This document shows positions 18,424 through 25,548 of a stretch of 64,000 nt of DNA, piece by piece; within the stretch, counting starts at the first letter, position 1, and each line of letters starts with the position of its first letter. The notes below the pieces were generated by a model. The model did not search any database. It saw only the letters and a list, made by a program, of their open reading frames with translations, and was not told the origin of the DNA. Both the position numbers and the translations under genes were made by a program. Origin of the DNA: Pelomonas lactea. GTDB taxonomy: Bacteria; Pseudomonadota; Gammaproteobacteria; Burkholderiales; Burkholderiaceae_C. The stretch lies in NCBI RefSeq assembly GCF_043555885.1, contig NZ_JBIGHX010000005.1, forward strand, positions 62,001 through 126,000, in the 5' to 3' direction.

Positions 18424-20172
18424 ATGAAGCCAACCCGTCTGCCGCGCCACGCGGCTCCCTCCTTCTTCCGGCGCCTTGCGGCCGGCCTGCTGGCCGCGGC
18501 CGGCGCGTTCGGCGCGCAGGCCCAGGGCATTGCCGTCAACCAGGTGGGCTACCTGCCCGCCGCCGCCAAATGGGCCGCGCTGCCGGCCGACGCGGCCGAC
18601 GAGTTCCGCGTCGTGCGCGTGGGCAGTGGCGACGTCGTGCTGCGTGGCCGCCTGGGCCCTGCGCAGACCTGGGCCCCGGCCGGTGCCGCCGTGCGCCTGG
18701 CCGACGTCTCCGCGCTGACCGACGTGGGCGAGTACGAGCTGCGCGTGGACGGCCAGCCGGCCTCGCCGCGCATCCGCATCGCGCCCGATGCCTACGCCGC
18801 GCTGAACGCCGCCAGCCTGAAGGCCTTCTACTTCAACCGCGCCAGCACCGCGCTGCAGTCGCGCCACGCCGGCCGCTGGGCGCGCGCTGCCGGCCACCCC
18901 GACACCGACGTGCTGGTGCACGCATCGGCCGCCAGCGACAAGCGCCCCGAGGGCACGCGCCTGTCGTCGCCCAAGGGCTGGTACGACGCGGGCGACTACA
19001 ACAAGTACATCGTCAACTCCGGCATCAGCGTCTACACGCTGCTGGCCGCGTGGGAGCAGTTCCCCGAGCTGTTCAAGGCGCAGCAGCTCGACATCCCGGA
19101 AAGCGGCAACGACCTGCCCGACGTGCTGGACGAGGTGCTGTGGAACCTCGACTGGATGCTGACGATGCAGGACCCCGCCGATGGCGGCGTCTATCACAAG
19201 CTCACCAACCTGGGCTTCGACGGCAGCCAGATGCCGCACGAAGCACGCGCGCCGCGCTACGTCGTCGCCAAGAGCACCGCCGCGGCGCTGGACTTCGCCG
19301 CCGTCATGGCCCAGGCCAGCCGAATCTTCAAGCCCTTCGAGGCTCAGCGGCCGGGGTTTTCCGCCCGCCTGCGCGAGGCGGCCATCGCCGCGTGGACATG
19401 GGCCCGCGCAAATCCGCAGTTCGCGTTCAAGAACCCGCCCGACGTGCGCACCGGCGAGTACGGTGACGCCCAGCTCGACGACGAATTCGCCTGGGCCGCC
19501 GCCGAGCTCTACCTCACGACCGGCAACGCCCACTACCGCGACGTGCTCGCGCTGGAGCGGCAAGCCATCCGCGTGCCCAGCTGGGGCGACGTCGTCGGGC
19601 TGGCCTGGATGAGCCTGGCCCAGCACCGCCAGAGCCTCTCGCGCGCCGATGCCGAGCTCGTCACGAAGCGCGTGACCGGCCTCGGCGACGAACTCGCCGC
19701 GGCCTGGCAGTCGTCTGCCTACCGGCTGACGATGCAGGGCCCGGCCGATTTCGTCTGGGGCAGCAACGCACACGCGCTGAACCAGGCACTGATGCTGATC
19801 CAGGCCTACCGGCTGGACGGCGACCGCCGCAAGCTCGACGCCGCGCAGTCCGTGCTGGACTACGTGCTGGGCCGCAACCCGCTGGGCCAGAGCTACGTGA
19901 CCGGCTTCGGCGCCAAGCCGCCGCTGCACCCCCACCACCGCCCGTCCGAAGCCGACGGCATCGACGCGCCGGTGCCCGGCTTCCTCGCCGGCGGCCCCAA
20001 CCCCGGCCAGCAGGACCAGACGAACTGCCCAGCCTATGCCTCCAAGCTGCCGGCCCTGTCCTACCTGGACCACCACTGCAGCTACGCCAGTAACGAGGTA
20101 GCCATCAACTGGAACGCGCCGCTCGTGTATGTATCGGCCGCGGTCCAGGCCCTGACGCCCAAGCCCCGCTGA
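18424..20172 (+). CDS. GH9 endoglucanase with N-terminal CelD_N domain
   Basis: The 582-residue secreted protein has a signal peptide (about 1-34), an Ig-like CelD_N domain (about 35-120, INxxGYLP-type start VNQVGYLP) and a GH9 (alpha/alpha)6 barrel. Catalytic residues are visible: D188 and D191 in GWYDAGDYNKYIVNSG, the GRNP motif, and general acid E558 in NEVAINWNAPL. GH9 enzymes with this layout cut beta-1,4-glucans, and several act on xyloglucan. Its place after the alpha-xylosidase suggests it works with GH74 on the backbone, or on dextrinised oligosaccharides. No separate binding module is present. Confidence 0.95.
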   Translation: MKPTRLPRHAAPSFFRRLAAGLLAAAGAFGAQAQGIAVNQVGYLPAAAKWAALPADAADEFRVVRVGSGDVVLRGRLGPAQTWAPAGAAVRLADVSALTDVGEYELRVDGQPASPRIRIAPDAYAALNAASLKAFYFNRASTALQSRHAGRWARAAGHPDTDVLVHASAASDKRPEGTRLSSPKGWYDAGDYNKYIVNSGISVYTLLAAWEQFPELFKAQQLDIPESGNDLPDVLDEVLWNLDWMLTMQDPADGGVYHKLTNLGFDGSQMPHEARAPRYVVAKSTAAALDFAAVMAQASRIFKPFEAQRPGFSARLREAAIAAWTWARANPQFAFKNPPDVRTGEYGDAQLDDEFAWAAAELYLTTGNAHYRDVLALERQAIRVPSWGDVVGLAWMSLAQHRQSLSRADAELVTKRVTGLGDELAAAWQSSAYRLTMQGPADFVWGSNAHALNQALMLIQAYRLDGDRRKLDAAQSVLDYVLGRNPLGQSYVTGFGAKPPLHPHHRPSEADGIDAPVPGFLAGGPNPGQQDQTNCPAYASKLPALSYLDHHCSYASNEVAINWNAPLVYVSAAVQALTPKPR

Positions 20173-20201
20173 GGGTTGGCGACAAGAACACGGAGACAAA
20201 C

Positions 20202-21515
20202 ATGACCACCCGCCAACGCCACCTGCTCACCTGGGTGCCCTCGCTCTACCTGGCCATGGGCCTGCCCAACGTGATGGTGGGCGTCGTCGCGGCCATCATC
20301 TACAAGAACCTCGGCGTGCCCAACGAGGACATCGCGCTCTACACCTCGCAGCTCTACCTGCCCTGGGTGTTGAAGCCCTTGTGGGCGCCGCTGCTGGAGG
20401 CCTACCGCAGCAAGCGCTTCTGGGTCATCAGCATGGAGTTCACGATGGCCGCCGCTTTGGGCCTCATCGCGCTGGTGCTGCCGCTGGCCGACTTCTTCAA
20501 GCTGTCGCTGGCCTTCTTCTGGATCGTCGGCTTCGCGTCGGCCACGCAGGACACCTGCGCCGACGGCGTGTTCATGACCACCGCGTCCAAGACCGACCAG
20601 GCCCGCTACGCCGGCCTGCAAGGCATGTGCTGGAACATGGGGGCGGTGGTGGCCTCCGGCCTGTTCGTGTCGCTCACCGGCTACCTGCACAACCACTTGG
20701 GGCTCCCCTGGGTGCAGTGCTGGACCGTCGTCGTGCTGCTCGCTGCGGGGGCGATGGCCGCGTTCGGCCTGTGGCATGTGCGCGTGCTGCCGCCCGGCGC
20801 GCCGCCGACGCGTCATGGCGAAGGCTTCGCGGGAGGCCTCAAGGCCAATGTGACGATCTGGGTCAGCTTCTTCCAGAAGCCGCAGATCTGGATGATGCTG
20901 GCCGTCATCTTCTTCTACCGCTTCGGTGAGGGCTTCATCGAGAAGTTCGGCCCATTGTTCCTGCTGGACGCCCGCGCCGCCGGCGGCCTGGCGCTGGACA
21001 ACGAGACGCTGGGCCACATCAACGGCACCGTCGGCACGCTGACCTTCATCGCCGGCGCCTTCCTGGGCGGTTTCCTGGTGGCCAAGCGCACGCTGCCGCA
21101 CAGCTTCTTCATCCTGGCCCTGGTGCTCAACATCCCGCACCTGACCTACTACTATCTCGCGCAAACGATGCCGACCGACGCGCTGACCGTCGCCGTCATC
21201 GTGTCCATCGAGAAATTCGGCTTCGGCATGGGCTCGGTGGGTCACATGCTCTACATGATGCAGCAGGTGGCACCGGGCCCGTTCCGCATGGCCCACTACG
21301 CGATGGCCACCGGCGTCATGGCGCTCACCAAGTGGGGCACGGGCACCGTCAGCGGCCTGCTGTGGAACCACGTCGGCCACAACTATTTGAGCTTCTTCGG
21401 CTGGGTGCTGATCTTCTCGATTCCGCCGGTCATCCTGGCCTGGCTGGCGCCGTTCCCGCACGACCACGAAGAGGTGGCCGCGGGCGACGCTGCTGCGCCC
21501 GCCGGAGCGCATTGA
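20202..21515 (+). CDS. AmpG-like MFS permease
   Basis: The 437-residue protein has about 12 hydrophobic segments and matches the PAT/AmpG branch of the major facilitator superfamily (early ASATQDTCADG-like motif with intramembrane charged residues). AmpG imports anhydromuropeptides, but this copy follows GH31 and GH9 in a xyloglucan locus and precedes a deacetylase. It may therefore carry oligosaccharides across the inner membrane, as AmpG relatives in other plant-polysaccharide loci are thought to do. The ribosome site is GGAGACAAAC. The TGA shares a base with the next ATG (TGATG). Substrate is not provable from sequence. Confidence 0.88.
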   Translation: MTTRQRHLLTWVPSLYLAMGLPNVMVGVVAAIIYKNLGVPNEDIALYTSQLYLPWVLKPLWAPLLEAYRSKRFWVISMEFTMAAALGLIALVLPLADFFKLSLAFFWIVGFASATQDTCADGVFMTTASKTDQARYAGLQGMCWNMGAVVASGLFVSLTGYLHNHLGLPWVQCWTVVVLLAAGAMAAFGLWHVRVLPPGAPPTRHGEGFAGGLKANVTIWVSFFQKPQIWMMLAVIFFYRFGEGFIEKFGPLFLLDARAAGGLALDNETLGHINGTVGTLTFIAGAFLGGFLVAKRTLPHSFFILALVLNIPHLTYYYLAQTMPTDALTVAVIVSIEKFGFGMGSVGHMLYMMQQVAPGPFRMAHYAMATGVMALTKWGTGTVSGLLWNHVGHNYLSFFGWVLIFSIPPVILAWLAPFPHDHEEVAAGDAAAPAGAH

Positions 21516-22243
21516 TGAAGCTGCTGCTGACCATGGTGCTTGCCGCTGCCACCACCGCCGCCACGGCTGCCGAGCCTGGCTGCGCCGCTGACGTGCTGGG
21601 GACCTCACGCACGCTGACCCTCAAGCGGGAGGGCGCCGCCTGGGGCACCGCGCAGCACGCCGCGCTGCCGGGCCTGGCGCCGGGCGAGGTGGTGCTGACC
21701 TTCGACGACGGCCCACGGCCCGAGTCCACGCCGCTGGTGCTCAAGGCGCTGGCCGACCAGTGCGTGAAGGCCACGTTCTTCATGAACGGCGAGCCGATGA
21801 GCCGCCACCCCGCGCTGGCACGGCAGGTGCGAGATGCCGGACACACGGTGGGCATGCACGGCTATCGGCATGACAACTTCTCGCAGCTGCCGGCGGAGGA
21901 CCAGGTGCGTGACCTCAAGGCCATGATCGCCGCCTACGTGGACGCGCTGGGCGTGCAGCCTGCGGCCTATCGCTTCCCTTTCCTAGCCGAGTCGCCGGTG
22001 CTGATGGGCGCGCTCTCGAAGCAGGGCATCACCGTGATGTCGGTCGACGCCGGCGCCGAGGACTGGCTTCCAGGCCAGTCGCCGCAGATGCTGGCCGACA
22101 AGCTGTTGGGCCAACTGGCCAAGTCGGGCGGCGGCATCGTGCTGCTGCATGACGCGCAGGACCAGACGGCGAAGGCGTTGCCGTTCCTGCTGCAGACGTT
22201 GAGGGCCAAGGGCTTCAAGGTGGTGCACCTGCGCTGGGAGTGA
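21515..22243 (+). CDS. Secreted polysaccharide deacetylase (NodB/CE4 fold)
   Basis: The 242-residue exported protein (signal peptide about 1-19) has the CE4 metal-dependent deacetylase motifs: TFDDGP with D64 and D65, the metal-binding H115-x3-H119 in MHGYRHDN, a degenerate third motif YRFPF, and LLHD near the C-terminus. CE4 enzymes remove acetyl groups from peptidoglycan, chitin or xylan. The start is fixed by the TGATG overlap with the permease, implying co-expression. Substrate could be an acetylated plant glycan or peptidoglycan fragments; the sequence does not decide. Confidence 0.9.
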   Translation: MKLLLTMVLAAATTAATAAEPGCAADVLGTSRTLTLKREGAAWGTAQHAALPGLAPGEVVLTFDDGPRPESTPLVLKALADQCVKATFFMNGEPMSRHPALARQVRDAGHTVGMHGYRHDNFSQLPAEDQVRDLKAMIAAYVDALGVQPAAYRFPFLAESPVLMGALSKQGITVMSVDAGAEDWLPGQSPQMLADKLLGQLAKSGGGIVLLHDAQDQTAKALPFLLQTLRAKGFKVVHLRWE

Positions 22244-22483
22244 TGGCGCAGCCCACCGCCAAGCCCGAAAGCCGTCTGGTGCGGCTGTTCGGTATGCCCC
22301 CTCTAGCACCGCCGAGCAGCGCAAGGTCTTGAGGGCGCGCGCGAAGCGCGCTTCGACAACTGACTCCGCGCAACTGTTTGAGCAGAGCGTAGCGGCGCGA
22401 GTTTTGCGCGGGCCCTCAAGGCCTGAGCAGCGCAGGGAACCCGAAGCGAAGCGGAGGGCGGTGCGGTCGGGGGGAGCTCTTTG

Positions 22484-22511
22484 CCTACTTTCTGGCGGTC
22501 CAGAAAGTAGG
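22484..22511. repeat. Hairpin core of left repeat copy
   Basis: CCTACTTTCTGG (22484-22495) and CCAGAAAGTAGG (22500-22511) form a perfect 12-bp stem with a 4-nt loop. Confidence 0.85.
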
Positions 22512-22647
22512 TCGCCCGCGGGGGCGAAATCCCCGCACCACAGTGGCCGGAAAGGTGCAGGTCGATGGGCCTCCTCGGCGAGGCAGACGCTTTGGCAACG
22601 GCGGGCTGCCGCGTGAGGCCCATGCCGGAAATCGCCCCGGCGGGCGA

Positions 22648-22675
22648 CCTACTTTTTGAGCGACCAAAAAGTAGG
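22648..22675. repeat. Hairpin core of right repeat copy
   Basis: CCTACTTTTTG (22648-22658) and CAAAAAGTAGG (22665-22675) form an 11-bp stem with a 6-nt loop. Relative to the left copy the stem carries paired changes, so pairing is kept while sequence differs. Confidence 0.85.
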
Positions 22676-22929
22676 CAAAAAGTCGCCCCCGATCCGCCCG
22701 GCCCTTTGCTTCGCAGCGGGCTTCCCTGCGGTACTCAAGCCTTGAGGCCTCGCGCAGAACTCGCTTCGCTACGCTGCGCTCAGACAACTGCGCGAAGTCA
22801 GGCCTTGAAGCGCGCTGCGCGCGCGGCCTCAAGGCTTTCCGTTCCTCGGCGGGCTCAGAGGGGGAGTGAAGAACAGCCGCTGCCAGCCGGTTTTCGGGTT
22901 TGGCTTTGTCGGGGGCCTCCAAGCAGAAA

Positions 22930-22957
22930 GGGCGAAAGGCCTGTCGGCCTTTCGCCC
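22930..22957 (-). terminator. Terminator of fusA2-like gene
   Basis: GGGCGAAAGGC (22930-22940) and GCCTTTCGCCC (22947-22957) form an 11-bp stem with a 6-nt loop, 4 bp after the fusA2 stop. On the minus strand TTTCTGCTT follows the stem. Confidence 0.8.
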
Positions 22958-22961
22958 TCCG

Positions 22962-24974
22962 TCATGCCGCCAGTGCAGCGCGTGCCGGCGCTGGCGCGTA
23001 GTGGCTCAGCTGCATCGTGAACTGCGCGCGCCCCGAGCTGAGCGCGCGCAGCTGGCCGATGTAGCCGAACATCTGCGCCAGCGGCACGTGCGCTGTCACG
23101 ACGATCGCGTTGCCGCGGGCGTCCTGGCCTTGCACGTGGCCGCGGCGGCGCAGCAGGTCGCCGATGACGTCGCCCAGGTAGTCCTGCGGCGTGATGACCT
23201 CGACGGCCATCAGCGGCTCCAGCACCACTGGCGCGGCCTTCAGCACCGCCTCGCGCAACGCCTGCGCCGCCGCCAGCTCGAAGGCCAGCGCCGACGAGTC
23301 GCGCACGTGGGCGCTGCCGTCAACCAGCACGGCCTCGAAGTCCACCAGCGGATAGCCCGCGAACGGGCCGGCCTGCGCCGCCTTGCGGATGCCCGCCTCC
23401 ACCGCCGGAATGAACTCGCGCGGGATGGCTCCGCCCACCACCGTGCTCTCGAAGCGCAAGCCTTCACCGCGCGGCAGCGGCGCCATGCGCAGCGTCAGCT
23501 CGGCGAACTGGCCGGGGCCGCCACTCTGCTTCTTGTGCACATGGCGCACCTCGGCCGCGGCCGTGATGGTCTCGCGATAGGCCACCTGCGGGCGGCCCAC
23601 CGCCACGTCCACGCCGAAGCGGGAACGCAGCTTCTCCACGGCCACTTCCAGCTGCAGCTCGCCCATGCCGGACAGCAGCGTCTGGCCCGAGTCGGCGTCC
23701 TGACGCAGCCGCAGCGACGGGTCCTCACGCACGAGCACGCCCAGGCCCTTCGCGAGGGCCGCGGCATCGGCCTGCGCGCGCGGCTCGATGGCGACGTCGA
23801 TGACGGCCTCGGGCACGACGATGCTTTCCAGCACGGCAGCGTCCTTGGCGGACGCCAGCGTGTGCCCGGTCAGCACGTCCTTGAGCCCAACGACGCCCGC
23901 GATGTCGCCCGCGACGAGTTCGTCGCGCTCGACGCGGCGGTCGGCGTGGATCTCGTACAGCCGCGCCACGCGCTCCGCCTTGCCGGTGCTCGCGTTGAAG
24001 ACCGTGTCGCCGCGCTTCAACCTGCCGCTGTAGACGCGCACGAACACCATCGCGCCGTGGTCGTCGGCGGTCAGCTTGAACGCAAGGGCAGACAGCGGGC
24101 CATCGGTCGACGCCGCGCCGGGCGCCTCGCCAGGGGCGGGCAGGTAGGCGACGACGGCATCCAGCAGCGGCTCCACGCCGCGGTTGCGGAAGGCCGAGCC
24201 GGCCAGCACGGGCACGAAGGCGCCCGCCAGCGTGCCGCGGCGCAGTGCCGCACGCACGCCGTCCAGTGGCAGTGCGTCGCCGCGCAGCCAGGCATCCAGC
24301 AGCGCGCAGTCCTGTTCCGCGGCGGCTTCCAGCAGCAGCGCGCGGGCGGCCTCGGCGGCAGCCTGCAGTTCGGGCGCGATGGCGTCCACACGCGGCGGCG
24401 CCTTCGCATCGTCGCGGTCCCAGACGAGGGCCTGCATCGTCAGCAGGTCCACCACGCCGCGGAACTCGGCTTCCGCGCCGATGGGCAGCTGCAGCGGCAG
24501 CGCGCGCACGCCCAGGCGTTCGCGCAGAGACGTGATGACGCGCTGGAAGTCCGCACCCGTGCGGTCCAGCTTGTTGACGAAGGCCAGGCGCGGCACGCGG
24601 TACTCGTCCGCGAGGCGCCAGTTGGTCTCGGTCTGCGGCTCCACGCCGGCCACGCCGTCGAACACGACGACGGCACCGTCCAGCACGCGCAGCGAGCGGC
24701 GCACCTCGAGGTTGAAGTCGATGTGGCCGGGCGTGTCGATCAGGTTGATCTGCGTGCCGTGCCAGTGCACGGTGGTCGCCGCGCTGTGGATGGTGATGCC
24801 GCGGGCGCGTTCCTGCGGGTCGAAGTCCATCGCGGTGTTGCCGTCGTTGACGTCGCCGATGCGATGGTTCTCGCCCGTGTAGAACAGGATGCGTTCGGTG
24901 GTGGTGGTCTTGCCCGCGTCGACGTGGGCGATGACGCCGATGTTGCGCAGGTTGCGGAAGGTGTTCGAGTTCAT
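22962..24974 (-). CDS. fusA2: Elongation factor G paralogue
   Basis: The 670-residue translational GTPase has the full EF-G architecture. GTPase motifs are AHVDAGKTT (16-24), DTPGH (80-84) and NKLD (134-137), with GITIHSAATT in switch I. Domains II-V follow, including RVYSGRLKRGD, GMGELQLEV and a C-terminal domain V. It is about 30 residues shorter than housekeeping EF-G and lies away from any rpsL-rpsG-tuf operon, so it is probably an accessory copy. It could serve in recycling, stress or antibiotic tolerance. The ATG is preceded by AGGAACCACC. Upstream are a small reading frame and a probable attenuator (see 25026-25276). Confidence 0.93.
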   Translation of the reverse strand: MNSNTFRNLRNIGVIAHVDAGKTTTTERILFYTGENHRIGDVNDGNTAMDFDPQERARGITIHSAATTVHWHGTQINLIDTPGHIDFNLEVRRSLRVLDGAVVVFDGVAGVEPQTETNWRLADEYRVPRLAFVNKLDRTGADFQRVITSLRERLGVRALPLQLPIGAEAEFRGVVDLLTMQALVWDRDDAKAPPRVDAIAPELQAAAEAARALLLEAAAEQDCALLDAWLRGDALPLDGVRAALRRGTLAGAFVPVLAGSAFRNRGVEPLLDAVVAYLPAPGEAPGAASTDGPLSALAFKLTADDHGAMVFVRVYSGRLKRGDTVFNASTGKAERVARLYEIHADRRVERDELVAGDIAGVVGLKDVLTGHTLASAKDAAVLESIVVPEAVIDVAIEPRAQADAAALAKGLGVLVREDPSLRLRQDADSGQTLLSGMGELQLEVAVEKLRSRFGVDVAVGRPQVAYRETITAAAEVRHVHKKQSGGPGQFAELTLRMAPLPRGEGLRFESTVVGGAIPREFIPAVEAGIRKAAQAGPFAGYPLVDFEAVLVDGSAHVRDSSALAFELAAAQALREAVLKAAPVVLEPLMAVEVITPQDYLGDVIGDLLRRRGHVQGQDARGNAIVVTAHVPLAQMFGYIGQLRALSSGRAQFTMQLSHYAPAPARAALAA

Positions 24975-25025
24975 GGTGGTTCCTGATTCGGGTGGTTTTG
25001 CCAGCCCGGTGGAGGAACCACGGGG

Positions 25026-25133
25026 CTAGCGCTGGGTCAGGACGCCGAAGCGCGCACGCGACAGGCAGGGCCGAGCCGCGCTCCGGCGCTCGGGAATCGT
25101 GGCGATCAGCTTGTCGAAGGTGCGCGTGCGCAT
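25026..25133 (-). CDS. Possible 35-residue peptide in the fusA2 leader
   Basis: An ATG frame of 35 codons (MRTRTFDKLIATIPERRS...) begins 14 bp after the leader terminator and ends 51 bp before fusA2. It is basic (Arg-rich) with no hydrophobic segment and only a weak GAG-type ribosome site. It is unrecognised. It may be a real peptide, a coupling frame, or chance in GC-rich DNA. Confidence 0.25.
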   Translation of the reverse strand: MRTRTFDKLIATIPERRSAARPCLSRARFGVLTQR

Positions 25134-25147
25134 GGCTTGAGCTCTGG

Positions 25148-25185
25148 AAAAACAAAACCCCGGGAGGGACGAGCCTGCCGGGGTT
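25148..25185 (-). terminator. Terminator hairpin in fusA2 leader (candidate attenuator)
   Basis: On the minus strand AACCCCGG (25185-25178) pairs with CCGGGGTT (25163-25156); after a C-C mismatch three inner pairs extend the stem. The stem is followed by TTGTTTTT. It lies about 170 bp before fusA2 with no complete upstream gene on that strand, so it probably attenuates fusA2 rather than ending another gene. Confidence 0.75.
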
Positions 25186-25234
25186 GGGTTTGAACCGGAA
25201 GGCTTGGCGCCTTCCGAACACGGTCGAAGGGCGC

Positions 25235-25276
25235 TCAGGTGTTGAGGCGGGCTTGGGTCGTGTGGTTGATCTTCAT
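25235..25276 (-). CDS. Putative 13-residue leader peptide before fusA2
   Basis: ATG at 25276 opens a frame encoding MKINHTTQARLNT, ended by TGA at 25237-25235. Directly after it, two mutually exclusive hairpins can form on the minus strand: GCGCC(C)TTC with GAAGGCGC, or GGAAGGC with GCCTTCC. The terminator at 25185-25148 follows. This order is that of a ribosome-controlled attenuator. No Shine-Dalgarno is visible; a CACAAT -10-like box lies about 10 bp upstream, so the message could be nearly leaderless. Evidence is positional only. Confidence 0.4.
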   Translation of the reverse strand: MKINHTTQARLNT

Positions 25277-25548
25277 GATGGGTGCGATTGTGCCGTGGTT
25301 CGGGAGAGGCCTTGGGGCTGTGGGGGCATCTGGCGCCACGGGCGCCGGTTTCAAGAGCGCCGATGTCGCCGCTGGCGGCGGAGCAATCAATCGGTTGAGT
25401 GAATGCCGCTTCTCGGTAGCGCGCCCGAGGCGGCCCGCGCGCCGCCCTTCCTAGACTGGGCTGGACCGCTCCGGCATCACAAGGAGTGGCACCGCGGCGG
25501 CGCCGGCGAAGGCGGCGCACGCGCCCCACAACGATTGGAGACTTTGCG

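Larger units (their letters stand above)
22320..22870. repeat. Large imperfect inverted repeat, intergenic
   Basis: The 718-bp gap between the deacetylase and fusA2 holds two oppositely oriented copies of a repeat of about 200-250 bp (roughly 22320-22545 and 22620-22870), with a unique centre. Each copy contains a short hairpin (22484-22511; 22648-22675), then GTCGCCCGC-type sequence, and an outer AAGGC/GCCTT-bounded stretch with CGAAGCG-like palindromes. Short open frames here are compositional. It resembles the dispersed REP/BIME-like repeats common in Burkholderiales genomes. No transposase or target duplication was seen. Confidence 0.8.

Noticed and set aside
22303..22922. Short open frames on both strands in the inverted repeat region
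   Set aside because: They exist because the repeat is GC-rich and symmetrical; no ribosome sites or conserved features.
22244..22961. Insertion sequence in the gap before fusA2
   Set aside because: No transposase frame and no target-site duplication could be seen; kept as a repeat instead.
25141..25300. tRNA or riboswitch in the fusA2 leader
   Set aside because: No cloverleaf, and no recognisable riboswitch core; the stems fit a leader-peptide attenuator better.
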